Shown piece after piece: positions 22,911 through 34,997 of a DNA stretch of 64,000 nucleotides. The stretch's first letter is position 1. Each line of letters opens with the position of its first letter. Made by a program: the position numbers and the translations under genes. The notes below the pieces were generated by a model that was not told where the DNA came from, did not search any database, and worked only from the letters and a program-made list of their open reading frames with translations. Source of the stretch: Orobanche coerulescens (Eukaryota > Streptophyta > Magnoliopsida > Lamiales > Orobanchaceae). The stretch spans positions 77,158,762-77,222,761 of the forward strand of contig CM065805.1 of NCBI GenBank assembly GCA_033398695.1. The letters are read 5' to 3'.

Positions 22911-23430
22911 CAGCATGTTTGATTGCGTATGTTTTCAACAAGATTGGGTTATAATCTAACCGATTCATTTTTGATCGAACTTGTGGTTTATGCAACACAT
23001 ACATGATTTTGTTTATTCAACTCTTGAGGATTGTTGTTCTGTGTAACTGACCCCGTTTGGGGATATTGTTTTTCAGGTCATGGCAAGGCAAAGGCACGGG
23101 GAGAGCACGTTGACGGCAAGGAGTCCCAATGATACTAGAAGGGGGCCCCAGTCTCTTCAGTCATTTATGTTTCCTTCATTTATTCCGCTGCAGACATTCT
23201 GTTTGAATACTCAATTCACTCAGTGTTGTATATTTTATCTCCATATAAAATATACATGTATTCTGTATTATCCTGGATGTGTTGTATGAAACTCCTCATC
23301 GAAGTAATTATTGTTGTAATGTGGTTCGGTACTACATTTACCCTGTGTAATTCATTCGTTTTCATTCACCTAGAGGGTCCCAGTCGGGGGTCCACGGCAC
23401 TGTAATATCTGCCTAGTTTGGGGTGTTACA

Positions 23431-23924
23431 GAGTTGGTATCGGAGTAAGGTTTTGAATACTGCCTTCCGAGTCATGTCTCATTTGAAATCATCGTCATCG
23501 GACTAGTATCATTGTACTTTCGCGTCACGTGTGACCTGTGCAAATGCCGAGCCAATCAGACCAAGAACTGTAAGATTTCTAACGCCATGGTATAATTTCT
23601 CGCAATAATCATTCATTCCTAATTCATCAGTTAACAATCCTCTATCATCATTTTCATTTTGACCAGGACGTTCATGTTAACTCATTTATCACTCAATTCA
23701 TTTCATTACTCAGTTGTTGATCTGGAAGATCACATCATTAATCTTGTTAACTTATTCAAGATAATCATTTCAATAATTTCATCAGATAATCATGTCCCCT
23801 CAGTTAATCATTCATGTAATCACTGTGTTAGAGCGTGTATGCTCATTTTCATCATCTCATGTCATAATCATAACGTGATATTCATGTGGGTAATATAATC
23901 ATCATGTGACTTTCCTACTTCAGT
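23431..23924 (+). other. Chromovirus primer site and untranslated leader
   Basis: TGGTATCGGAGTA at 23435-23447 matches the initiator-Met tRNA 3' end with two differences. About 480 bases of AT-rich leader follow to the gag ATG at 23925, with no conserved frame. Confidence 0.7.
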
Positions 23925-25487
23925 ATGAAGAGGGCAAGAAGAGGACATGGAGGACGAGGCCGTGGTGCGGGCCGAATCCCGAGAGATCGTGTGAATACAC
24001 GTGCGAATGCGAGAAATAATGCTAATTCATCGAGCAGCGATGCTGCCACTCATTCACCTGGACGTGATCATTCACTATCGGGGAGTCGTACCCGGGACAC
24101 ACCTCATTCAGAGGGTGTTCGGGTTGACCCACTCGCTTTTATGCAGGGCATGATGGCCCAAATGACGCAGATGACACAACTAATGGAGACGATGCATAAC
24201 TACACTACTCAAAATCAACAGGCTCCTCCGCCGCCACCTCAGAGGCAAGAGAGGAATGCGAGCAGTATCATCGGCGACATCTCTCGCCAAAGGCCACCTA
24301 CTTTTGAAGGCTCATCTGAGCCGGCGGATATTTTTCATTGGATCGAACATTTCGAGAAGTTATTCGCTATGGTAGAGTGTCCCGAAGGACACAAAGTCTC
24401 AGTTGCGGCTTACTATCTTGGTAAGAGCGCTCATTCATGGTGGTTGTCGTTGAAGCCCACCGAAGGATCATGTACTTGGGATCAGTTCAAAACTATCATC
24501 ATGGAGAGGTATTATCCAGCCCCACTCAGGGAAGCTAAATTGTCGGAATTACTCACTCCCGAACACTCAGCGGACGACGATGTTCTTGTCATCGCCGAAA
24601 AATATCAGGCACTTCTTCCGTTCGCCTTATCTATCATTCACTCTGAGGCAGACAAGATTAAGTATTTCAGCAAGAGGCTAAAACCCCGTATGAGACTACA
24701 GTTGCTTAATCATAATTGCACCACCCTGGCCGAATTCATCGAGAAAGCTCTTACTTACGAGCTTACTGCTAAGGAGATTGCTAAGCAACAACCTTTATCT
24801 GCTGGCAAGAAGTCTAAGAACAGTAATCAGTCTGACGGCAGTCAGGCCACTTTCAAGAAACCACGTGCGGTCTTTACCTTTTCTGAGCGACCTCCTATGG
24901 CGCCTAAACCCGCGGAATCTCAGTCACGAGGGGCCAGTTCGGCTGTCACCTGTTTCAACTGTGAAGAACACGGTCATTTCAGCACCAAATGTTCGAAACA
25001 GGCTGTCACATGCCATAACTGTGGAATTGCTGGGCATAGGGCCCGTTTTTGCCGAAGGGACTCTAAACCTATTCCAGCGTCATCTCAGGCCCCAGGATAT
25101 TTGGCGGTGCAGAATCAGGCCACTCAGTCAGCGTCGTTCAAGACGACAGGAGCTAACAAAGGCAGAGCCAAGAGCTATCAGACGGGAGCGTCTGGTTCGG
25201 GGGCCGGCAAGCCCCGAATTTACGAGATGAAGAAGACCGACAATCCAGAGGCCCGAATGATCTCAGGTACACTCGATATTCTATCTCAACCTGTGTGTAC
25301 CCTTTTTGATACTGGTGCATCGCATTCATTCATTTCCGAGTCATGTTTGAGTAGACTACGTCTGGGTAGTGCTACTAGTTGTGAGCCTTATGTCATTGGT
25401 CTACCTGATGGTAGACGAATTATCGGAAATCGTGAGATTGAGATTCGAATTTGTCAATTCGTGGTTGTGTATGGCCAGCGGACCTAA
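23925..25487 (+). pseudogene. gag: Chromovirus Gag and protease
   Basis: 520-codon frame encoding the structural polyprotein and aspartic protease. The first ~40 residues are Arg/Gly-rich, followed by a Met/Gln-rich helix and a proline run (residues ~100-110). The capsid domain spans ~125-280 (FHWIEHFEKLF, SAHSWWLSLKP, DQFKTIIMERYYP). Two CCHC zinc knuckles start at residues ~343 and ~363 (CFNCEEHGHFSTKC, CHNCGIAGHRARFC). The protease motif LFDTGASHSF has its catalytic Asp at ~462. A frameshift near 25470 ends the frame in the protease, and protease and RT continue in the frame of 25451-26128. Start chosen at the first ATG after the leader. Confidence 0.85.
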
Positions 25488-26128
25488 TCGTAGTAGATTT
25501 GCCAGGAGACGACGTCATCTTGGGTATTGATTGGATGGATCGTCATGATGCCATCATTAGTGTCCGTAAGCGTATGGTCACTATTATTTCAGACGATGGG
25601 GTCAAATGTGTGTTTCAGGGAGGTGACCTCAACTGTTCTGGAAGAGTTATTAATTTGATGAAAGCAGTAAGATTACTCAGTCAGGGGTGTATTGGTTATT
25701 GGTGCTTCATGACCAAAACCGAGAAATCATCAGTAATGTTGATGGATATTCCGGTAGTGAGGGAATATGCCGATGTTTTTCCAGACGAGTTACCTGGTTT
25801 GCCTCTACAGAGAGATGTGGAATTCACGATTGAGTTGGAGCCCGGTACGTCCCTGATATCGAAGGCACCGTACCGGATGGTCTCTATTGAAATGCAGGAA
25901 TTAAAGATCCAACTTGAGGAGTTGTTCGAGAAAGGTTATATCCGTCCGAGTGCGTCCCCGTGGGGAGCACCAGTGTTGTTTGTCAAGATTAAGGATGGTT
26001 CGTTCCGCTTGTGTATTGATTACCGGGAATTGAATCGGGTGACGATCAAGAACAAGATCCCTTACCCCGTATTGATGATCTTTTGGATCAACTTCAGGGA
26101 GCTTCAGTATTTTCCAAGATCGACTTAA
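25451..26128 (+). pseudogene. pol: Chromovirus protease C-end and RT N-terminus
   Basis: Continues the polyprotein after the frameshift: [15 protein letters not shown] (protease end, residues ~17-31), then the linker with [13 protein letters not shown], then the RT fingers ([42 protein letters not shown]). A second frameshift near 26070, just after KNKIPYP, moves the RT into the frame starting at 26083. The first ATG of this frame is not a real start. Confidence 0.8.
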
Positions 26129-27852
26129 GATCTGGATACCATCAGTTGCGGATTCGAGAGTCGGATAACGCGAGGACGACGTTTCGAACACGCTATGGTC
26201 ATTATGAGTTTGTGGTTATGCCGTTTGGTTTGACTAATGCACCTGCGGTATTCATGGAGTTAATGAATCGGGTTTTCATCAATTTTTTGGATCAGTTTGT
26301 TGTTGTCTTCATCGATGACATTTTGATTTATTCTCGTAACCGAGAGGAACACGAGGTTCATCTTCATCGGGTTCTCGACGTGTTAAGACGAGAGCAACTT
26401 TATGGTAAGTTTTCAAAATGTGAGTTCTGGATGTTCGAAGTGACTTTTCTCGGGCATGTGATTTCATCAGATGGAGTGCGTGTTGATCCTCAGAAGATGG
26501 AGGCTATCCAAGATTGGTTACCTCCGAAGAATGTTAAGGAAATCCGAAGCTTTCTCGGATTAGCCGGTTATTATCGGCGGTTTGTGGAAGGATTTTCTAA
26601 GATCGCTCAACCATTGACGAACCTTTTGCGAAAGGATAAGAAATACACGTGGTCCGACGCGTGTCAACGGAGTTTTGAGGAACTCAAGAGCCGGTTAATG
26701 TCAGCACCTGTACTTTCCTTGCCGCAAGGGACGGAAGGATTTATGGTTTATAGTGATGCGTCCGGACAGGGTCTCGGATGTGTGCTCATGCAGAATGGGA
26801 AGGTTATTGCCTATGCTTCACGGCAATTGAGACCTTACGAGGTTAATTATCCGACCCACGACCTGGAGCTAGAAACCGTGTTCGCTTTGAAAATCTGGCG
26901 TCATTACCTTTATGGCGTCACCTGTCAGATTTTCACCGATCACAAGAGTTTGAAGTATATATTTACTCAGAATGAGTTAAATATGCAACAGAGGTGGTGG
27001 TTGGAACTAATCAAAGATTATGATATCGAGATCCTTTACCACCCGGGCAAGGGGAACGTTGTCGCCGACGCCTTGAGTCGTAAGTCCATTCAGGAGCAGA
27101 TGCTTGCTCGTTTAATAGTTCAGAAGGAGCTCCAGCAGGAATTCCTTAGACCCGAGATCGAGGTCTGGCTTCAGCGAGTTCAGGGACAGCTTTGTATGTT
27201 AGAGATTTCATCGTCACTTGAGGAGGAAATCAGGAAGAATCAGGGTTCAGACCCAGCTTTGTTGCGCATCCGTGAGGATGTGGCTCATGGGAAAGCCCCT
27301 GGATTCGTGGTCCATGATGATAAACTTTTGAGATTTAAGAATCGGTTGTGCGTACCGGTGAATGACGAGTTGAAAAACTCGATTTTGAGAGAAGCTCATG
27401 CTACCCCTTATTCTATTCATCCGGGGTCTAGCAAGATGTACAAGGACTTGAAACAAAATTACTGGTGGAGTAATATGAAGCGAGAAGTCGCAGAATTTGT
27501 TTCGAGATGCTTAACCTTTCAACAAGTGAAGATTGAACATCAGCGACCGGCGGGTATGCTGAAACCTCTTCCTATTCCAGAATGGAAGTGGGAAGACATT
27601 TCTATGGATTTTATCATGAGTTTGCCGACGAGTCGTCGTGGCATGAATACGATCTGGGTGATTGTGGACCGCTTAACTAAGTCAGCTCATTTTCTCGAGA
27701 TTAAGGATACGTGGGGTCCCGAGAGACTTGCTCAACTATTCATCAAAGAGATAGTGAGACTGCACGGTACTCCTAAGAGTATCGTTTATGATCATGACGG
27801 GCGATTCGTGTCTCATTTTTGGAAATCAGTTCATTGTGCTATGGGAACTTAG
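26083..27852 (+). pseudogene. pol: Chromovirus RT, RNase H and integrase core, ending in a stop
   Basis: 589 codons. RT palm and thumb with [12 protein letters not shown] and the catalytic box FIDD at residues ~76-79 (YxDD in most relatives; F is a tolerated change). RNase H from ~220 with [24 protein letters not shown] and ADALSRK. The integrase zinc region at ~445-485 shows HPG...[10 protein letters not shown]: the second cysteine of the HHCC finger is Phe. The integrase core has MDFIMSLP and DHDGRF for the first two acidic residues. A TAG at 27850-27852 stands where relatives have Gln (C-to-T), before the catalytic Glu. Confidence 0.85.
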
Positions 27853-28508
27853 CTTAATCTCAGTACAGCTTTTCATCTTCAGTCCGACGGACAATCAGAG
27901 AGGACTATGCCGACTTTGGGGGACATGTTGAGGGCATGTGTCCTCGTTTGGACAGATGATTGGGAAGCCCAACTACCATTGATCGAGTTAACGTATAATA
28001 ATAGTAGGCATGCTTCGATTAAGATGGCACCTTACGAGGCCTTGTACGGTCGTCGTTGTCGATCTCCTATGTGTTGGGACGACTTATCAGAGTCAATCGG
28101 CACCGAGCTCGATATGCTTATAGCCGCCCGTGAGAAGGTAGCTTTGATCAGGAGTCGTTTGTTGACCGCTCAGAGTCGACAGAAATCTTATGGAGACAAT
28201 CGTCGTCGACCACTAGAGTTTGAGACGGGTGACCACGTTTTGGTCAAGGTATCTCCGAGTCGAGGTATTTTCTATTTTGGAAAACGGGGGAAGTTGAGTC
28301 CGAGATTTATTGGACCGTTTGAGATTTTGGAACGAGTAGGCGAGCTAGCTTATCATTTGGCCTTACCTCTGGCGTTAAGCCGAATTCATAATGTGTTTCA
28401 CGTCTCTCAGCTACGGAAGTATGTTGCCGACCCGAGTCACATACTTCAGTTCGACGAAATTGAGATCGCTGATGATCATTCGTATGAGAGCATCCCATAC
28501 GAGTCTTA
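27853..28508 (+). pseudogene. pol: Chromovirus integrase C-terminal half
   Basis: In frame with the previous segment after its stop. FHLQSDGQSERT holds the catalytic Glu near 27896. Then come the usual integrase C-terminal blocks: PLIELTYNNSRHASIKMAPY, EALYGRRCRSP, GDHVLVKVSPSRG and GKLSPRFIGPFEIL, ending with the HNVFHVSQLRKYV motif. A frameshift near 28495 gives an early TAG at 28507-28509; the chromodomain continues in another frame. Confidence 0.82.
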
Positions 28509-28509
28509 G

Positions 28510-28646
28510 AGCGGCGAATCAAACAGTTGAGGAATAAGGCGACCCCTTTGGTTAAAATTCAGTGGTCTAGACACGGAGTCGAAGAGGCTACATGGGAAAC
28601 CGAGAATAGTATGCGGGAGAGTTATCCCGATTTGTTTGACCCTTAG
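28510..28646 (+). pseudogene. Chromodomain of the chromovirus
   Basis: Short C-terminal frame with IKQLRNKATPLVKIQWSRHG and EEATWETENSMRESYP, ending at the TAG at 28644-28646. The VKIQW...EEATWE pattern is the chromovirus chromodomain that targets integration to modified histones in relatives. Only one part of the usual aromatic cage (the W) is visible, as in Tekay/Del members. Confidence 0.75.
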
Positions 28647-28660
28647 TTTCGGGGACGAAA

Positions 28661-28680
28661 CTCTTTTAAGGGGGGGTGTA
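28661..28680 (+). promoter_or_regulatory. Chromovirus polypurine tract
   Basis: CTTTTAAGGGGGGG next to the 3' LTR, after GACGAAACT. The GACGAAACT-TTAAG block is shared with families A, B and C on the minus strand, evidence of common descent. Confidence 0.75.
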
Positions 28681-31129
28681 TGTAATACCCGGTCTTAATT
28701 CAGTCATTATCATTCAGTAATTTCATTCGGTAATTGTCACTATGTAATTTTTCACTCGTTATAATCATTCATCTGTGTTCACCATTCGGAATAACTTCGA
28801 GTTGTGTATCGATATTGTTCATTGTTTCAACCTTACTTGGGAATCGAGACAAGAGTATTATCTTGATCGTGGTTATTGATTCATTAGTCGTTGTTGACGT
28901 TGGAGTTCATGTCTTTTCAAATCTCTTCATTGTTCAAATCGTGTTCTTGTTGGACGAACCCTTGTAATCATGGCTTGGAACCACCGTTTTGGGGTTTCCG
29001 TACTTCCATTTCTTGTTATTGGTTCCCAAATATCATTTCCTATTGCCTTTATTCCATTCCCGGGTCATTTTTCATCATTTTAGGACCCAAGGGGGTGTGG
29101 GCCGCGGCACAAGGAGTGTGCGCCGCGCAGCACACACATTTTCCAGTTTTTGGCCGAGCACTCTGTACCTTGTGCCGCGGCACATGCCGGCAGGGACGCG
29201 GCACACTGCCGAGTCACTGCCGCGGCACACCTGTCCGGGCCGCGGCACACTCGTATTGCATTTCGGCCAAACCTGTCTGTACCTTGTTCCGCGGCACATG
29301 CCGGCAGGGCCGCGGCACACTGCCGAGACACTGCCGCGGCACACTCGTCCGTGCCGCGGCACACTGCCGACCACTGGGAGGCATTTTTGGCCCTATGCCG
29401 CGGCACACTTCGGCTGAGCCGCGGCACACAGGGCAGTCAACTCTATAATTGCATTTGTTGAGTGAGTTCAGCTCATTTTTCTCCACTTCTTCACCTTCAT
29501 ACGAGAGAGAGAGCTTGAGGGGAGAAATCTTCATTATCAATCACTTGGGTATTCATTTGTCATTATTTTCATTCGGTTGTGAAGCTCGGATTGTCGATCT
29601 AACGCGATTTCATCGGATTAAAGTACTTGGATCTTCAAAGGTAATATTCATCAAACCTCTTGGTATTGAGATATGATGTTTTGGATGTTAGGATCATGTT
29701 GTGTGAAGTGATATACGCATGATTATGGACATGTTTGATTATTCATCGTATTATTGAAGGATTATTCAAGAACACTTTGAATATTGTGTTGGATTTGGGG
29801 GTTTTCGATTAATTGTTGTTGAAATCACGATTTTGGATATTCATAATGGATTATTGATCCTATTGAAGATGTTTTGTTGGTTTGAAACACTTCTTGGGGA
29901 TTTGATGTTGGTACTTTTGAGGTTGGTTATAAACAATCGAAGTTTGGTCACAAAGTGTTCGATATAATGCCCCAATAAACTTGGTTTAATCGTATCGACG
30001 TTTTGAGTTCGTTATATTCGTGTTTGATTCGTATATTGAACGGATTGTTGGTAAATATATTATTCAAGGTTGTTCGAGCGACCGATATCTCAATTAGGAC
30101 GTTGTTCGTGGAAGGATAATTGTCACCGGTATTGTGTAAGTTAATTCTTACTCGGTTAAAAGGATATTCATTCCTTTTGTTGTTGTTCATTCATAATCAT
30201 AACTCATTCATCATTGTATTAACTGTATCAAAACTTGTCATTGTCGATTAATCACCTCAGTCACAAGGAACGAAGGTTCCAATCATTTCATTGAGCTGTC
30301 ATTCATTTCACTATCATTTCATCTCGGTGAGTCATTATTCAATTTCAATGTCACTTTTGTTATATCGTGGCATTCCGGGTCATACTGGCATGCCGGTTGG
30401 TATGTGTAGGATTTTCATGTCGGGCACATTTAAGTCGTGTGTTGGTTGTTGGCCTCACATTGGACTGTGCACACGAGTCGATTGCTTCGTGAGACTGATT
30501 AGGTACAAGACCACATGTGTATTCGATCAATACTCGTTGGTGGATTATGCACGGACACATTTCCAACCCGGGCGTAGTGTGGCGCCACCCTTTGAGCCGT
30601 ACTGTTAGTTGATTCATACAGCATGTTTGATTGCGTATGTTTTCAACAAGATTGGGTTATAATCTAACCGATTCATTTTTGACCGAACTTGTGGTTTATG
30701 CAACACATACATGATTGTGTTTATTCAACTCTTGAGGATTGTTGTTCTGTGTAACTGACCCAGTTTGGGGATATTGTTTTTCAGGTCATGGCAAGGCAAA
30801 GGCACTGGTAGAGCACGTTGACGGCGAGGAGTCCCAATGATACTAGAAGGGGGGCCCAGTCTCTTCAGTCATTTATGTTTCCTTCATTTATTCCGCTGCA
30901 TACATTCCGTTTGAATACTCAATTCACTCAGTGTTGTATATTTTATCTCCATATAAAATATATATGTATTCTGTATTAACCTGGATGTGTTGTATGAAAC
31001 TCCTCATCGGAGTAATTATTGTTGTAATGTGGTTCGGTACTACATTTACCCTGTGTAATACATTTACCCTAGTGGGTCCCAGTCGGGGGTCCACGACACT
31101 GTAATATCCGCCTAGTTTGCGGTGTTACA
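28681..31129 (+). mobile_element. 3' LTR of Tekay-like chromovirus
   Basis: 2,449 bases and the partner of 20964-23430. Palindrome array 29100-29427, conserved module 30350-30620. It ends GGTGTTACA at 31129, followed by AAGGA and then TR-GAG leader sequence. Confidence 0.88.
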
Positions 31130-31134
31130 AAGGA

Positions 31135-31481
31135 GGGCATCTAACCCTCAATTTTATTCCTACCATCTCGAAGAACACTCACTATTCTCCGGGACATATA
31201 CCTGAAGAAACACCCACTGTTCTTTAGAGAAAGCTTTCAGAATCATGACTTCTGCCTCCTCGTCGAAGAAAGCCGCTGGCCGATCCGCCAGGCGCCTCGT
31301 TCCATCGCAGTCCGAGCCACAGCCGATGGCGGAGGGTAGCCGCCACGGTCCGAGATGCTCGATCCCGCCCCTGGGGGACAGCCCAAGTATCTCGTTCGAT
31401 CAGTTCCAAACAGCGGGACAGATCGAGGAGGCCATGGCCATCCTACAAGAGCGAATGAGTGCTCTCGACGCGCCTCCCACT
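31135..31481 (+). pseudogene. TR-GAG leader and gag 5' part (complete element)
   Basis: The leader resumes at 31135 with the paired hairpins (31172-31188, one stem position changed; 31206-31223). The gag ATG is at 31245. 79 codons (MTSASSSKKAAGRSARR to LDAPPT) are open and end at the copia insertion; the last codon ACT lies in the mutated TSD (CCACT versus CCGCT at 39670). Coding continues in frame at 39675. Confidence 0.8.
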
Positions 31482-33371
31482 TGTTGAGATTCCGAAAATA
31501 AAACGAAATACGCAGCGGAAATAAATACGAATCCCAAACAAGGTCGATCAAGTAACGTATATACGAAAAAATAAATAAAAAGATAAAGATTCATACCCTT
31601 GAAGCCTTTGAAATAAATCTTCGTAAATGTAGACGATGATCACGATCTCGTCCCGAACATGAAATCCCTTCGTTCCAAGCACCGAAAATTCGAAGCCTCT
31701 ACTTCACACGCGTCGGAAGTTGCCCGAAAAATTAGACGTAACTTCGTTCTCCAAGAACACGGCTAGGAAGTTACCGTAGGAATTTTCTCTATATTTTTTC
31801 TTGAATTTCTTTCACCTCTAAGATGAAAATTGAAAAAAAAAATTCTCTCCCTTCCTCACAAAGAAAAATCTCGGCTGGAAACCTTAGAGCAGCAGGTCAG
31901 TTTTTATTTGTGTGTGTGTGCGTGTGTTGTCACAACTCCACACTTGAGTTGATATGTTGATCATTATATATATACAAAAACAACTCACATGTAGATATAA
32001 TAAAATCATCAAGCATCTTAACACATGAAGACTTAATCAAGACAACCACAACACACATGCAAGTAATAATACCATGTTAGGTAGGGAAGGGGCGGCCCAT
32101 TTAGGAAGTTTCCTAGAAACGATCCGAGCCACTCGGCTCGTGTATCGGACGTTCGTCAAACGACTCCGTTTAATCACCAATGTATTTATATTAATTAATT
32201 AATCTAATTAATTAATAATATCAAATACAAATATATTTCTATAAGAAATATAATGTATGAATTAAATTAATTACCCGGTAACTTAATTTTAATTCATAAG
32301 ACCGCTATTTTGATTTATCTAATAAATCAGAATTAGATATACAATATCTAATATTAATAGAGAGATAATAAATTCACATTTATCCATCAAAGCTCCTGAT
32401 GCGCGACTCCGTAGGTCCGTCTCAGCCGGCATTGGGAGGAACCAATGAGTGCGGGCAGCACTTAGCCAGCCTAGCGGGCCGCACTGTAAACCCCGACTGA
32501 GAACGAATGAAGGGATCATTCCAGAACCATTATGTCGTGAATACTATATACGTATAGACCCTTTATCAGATGTCCGGGTCAAGTCTTCGGGTCACGGTAA
32601 AGTCAAACCCTACTATTGACTAGACTCTATACATGTGTTAATGCAAATCAAGACCGACTGATTAATAGTGTATCTAATACGACTATATCAGAATGCTTTG
32701 GCCAAAGACTCATGATTTTATTTGCCATTAACCGCATAGGACATATGCCTGCTCACTAACAGGAGATAGAATCCTTTCTTGGCGTACAGTAAAGACTGTT
32801 ACCTGCCCGTATAGTCCGCACTTCGAGGTCGACTCAGCAATTAAGCAAATGAGTCTAACTACTCTAATGACAAACTAAACGTCACAGGCACATCTTCTAC
32901 TGAACCCTCAAGTCAAAGGTCCACGTATACTATCACAACCTTTCGATTCGTCATCGACTCTCCGAGAGTGAATACCGTGTGACTGAATCGAGTATGAGTC
33001 ATGTTCGAGTATACTAGTCCCACCAATATACTTTATAACTATGCTATCAAGACGTGCACACGTCCTAGCATCAGTTATACAAGTCTATTAAAACTTAATG
33101 CCCATTTAAGTTTATTGACTTGCGAACGATTTACGTAAATAAACTTTAAACACTTCCAGTGCATTTTCTCTTATCCTATAACGAGAATGGAATGTTCAGT
33201 TTATTTACATGGACTTCACTTCAATGTTTACCAAGTCAAGAATGCAAATTGATATACAATAAACAGTGAATGAATCGAATTGCCTTTTTATTATTTATTA
33301 TTTCATAATTACAAGTATAATGCCCATACTCTCTCATCCCCTGAGTGGCATTCGAGGGCATATTCCTAACA
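31482..33371 (-). mobile_element. Copia 1 3' LTR
   Basis: 1,890 bases. Plus strand starts TGTTGAGATTCC and ends ATTCCTAACA, the partner of 37791-39669. It holds a short (GT)n stretch near 31910, AT-rich ATTAATTAATTAA near 32195, and no gene. Confidence 0.85.
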
Positions 33372-33386
33372 ATCTCCCACTTGCAC

Positions 33387-34334
33387 TCAATGCCACATAT
33401 CATGGTATCCAATACCCGTGTTCTTTAGATGTCTTTCCAAGACAGCCTGAGATAATAGCTTAGTCAGTGGGTCAGAGACATTGTCTTCTGAGTCTACTCT
33501 TTGCAATGAAACATATCTTTTTTCCACCATCTCTCGAACGATGTGGTACTTTATCTCTATATGCTTGGTGTTGTGGTGAGCCCTCGGCTCCTTAGCTTGA
33601 GCGACAGCTCCATCATTATCACAGAATAGTGATATAGGCAACTTCGCATTAGCGACCACTTGAAGTTCTTGTATAAACTTCTGCATCCAAAATGCTTCTT
33701 TGCTAGCCTCTGAGGCAGCTTGATACTCTGCTTGGCAGGTGGAATCCGCAGTAGCGGTTTGCTTGGAGCTTCTCCAAGATACTGCTCTTCCTTTGAGAGT
33801 AAACAAATACCCAGATGTCGACTTAGAGTCGTCATTGTCTCCTTGAAAATCAGAATCGGTGAATCCAATCACCTTCAGTTCTCCACCACCATAAGTAAGA
33901 ACTAAATCTCTAGTTCTTCTTAAGTACTTAAGAATGTTCTTTACGGCAGTCCAATGTTCCCTTCCCGGGTTTGCTTGAAATCGACTTACCATACTCACAG
34001 CGTAGGCTAAGTCTAGTCTCGTACACAACATAGCGTACATGAGGCTACCCACTGCCGAGGCATAGGGTACCTTACTCATATCTCTCTTGTCTTCCTCACT
34101 TTGAGGACACATTTTCGTGGTGAGATGAATTCCATGTCGTATGGGAAGGAAACCTCTTTTAGATTCATCCATCTTGAATCTTCTCAGGATTTTATCTATA
34201 TAGAGGGCTTGGGAAAGTCCTATCATTCTTCGCGGTCTATCTCTGTAAAGACGGATCCCTAGAATATAGGAAGCTTCTCCCAAGTCTTTCATGGAGAACG
34301 TTTTAGAAAGCCAAGCTTTCACAGTGCTGAGCAT
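33387..34334 (-). pseudogene. pol: Copia 1 RT C-end and RNase H
   Basis: 315 codons, open to the natural stop: SMKDLGEASYILGIRLYRD, then GLSQALYIDKILRRF, then the MYAMLCTRLDLAYAVS connection region. RNase H has GFTDSDFQGD, STSGYLFTLKG, STCQAEYQAASEA and LFCDNDGAVAQAKEP. The YVDD box lies just upstream (34365-34376 region) in the same frame, after a TGA at 34473-34475 where the sister element has an Arg codon. The downstream stop lies 15 bases before the LTR, normal for copia. All RNase H acidic positions that I can place are present. Confidence 0.85.
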
Positions 34335-34997
34335 TGCTATGTTATTTCCTATAAGTAGAATATCATCTACATATAGTACTAAGAACGCAATGTTGCTCCC
34401 ACTGACCTTTTTGTAAACACACGGTTCCTCCTCATTTCGTACGAAGTCAAAGTACTTAACTGCTTCGTCAAATCAAAGGTTCCAACTCCGAGAAGCTTGC
34501 TTCAGACCATAAATGGCTCGTTGCAGCTTACACACTTTATGAATATTAGCTTTGGACACAAAACCCTTAGGCTGTTCCATATAGATTCCCTCCTCGAGGT
34601 ATCTATTTAGAAAAGCCGTTTTGACGTCCATTTGCCATATTTCATAATCATAATAGGCATCAATGGCAAGCATCATGCGAATCGACTTTATCATAGCTAC
34701 GGGCGAGAAGGTATCATGATAATCGATTCCTTCCCTTTGGGTATAACCCTTTGCCACAAGCCTGGCCTTATAGGCATCAACCTTGCCATCCCCATCAGTC
34801 TTTCTCTTATAGATCCATTTATTTCCAATAGTCCTCATGCCAGTTGGAAGATCTACTAGAGTCCAGACCTGATTGGTATGCATCGAGTCTATATCAGCTT
34901 CCATTGCTTCTTGGGATGAAGAAACAAAATCCTTTCCGGTCCAAGACTGGAATGGATACAATGTTTTTATGCCCCTTGGGCAAAACAAGTACGTCAT
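34335..34997 (-). pseudogene. pol: Copia 1 RT N-terminal half joined to protease by a deletion
   Basis: RT segment with NQVWTLVDLP, GNKWIYKRKTDGDGKVDAYK, KARLVAKGYTQREGIDYHDT and QMDVKTAFLNRYLEEGIYM. In frame it reaches a nonsense TGA at 34473 and then LYVDDILL. Upstream, near 34916, protease-region sequence (RKGFCFF) is joined directly to QEAMEADIDS. By comparison with 51333-52594 of copia 2, about 1.26 kb encoding the end of the protease segment and the whole integrase is gone. Confidence 0.82.

Larger units (their letters stand above)
20964..23430 (+). mobile_element. 5' LTR of Tekay-like chromovirus
   Basis: 2,467 bases, TGTAATACCC to GGTGTTACA. Palindrome array 21383-21706, TATA-like CTCTATAATTGC at 21721-21732, conserved module in reverse orientation at 22640-22910. 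Differences from the 3' LTR are scattered substitutions plus small indels (for example near 21950). No gene; GC-rich frames at 21170-21830 are translations of the palindrome array. Confidence 0.88.
20964..31129 (+). mobile_element. Tekay/Del-like chromovirus (Ty3/gypsy), degenerate
   Basis: 10,166 bases with a 5-base TSD AAGGA (20959-20963, 31130-31134). LTRs 20964-23430 and 28681-31129, initiator-Met primer site at 23435-23447, polypurine tract at 28664-28676. Domain order gag-protease-RT-RNase H-integrase-chromodomain. The C-terminal chromodomain and long LTR point to the Tekay/Del lineage (inference from domain style). At least three frameshifts and one stop make it non-autonomous. Confidence 0.88.
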
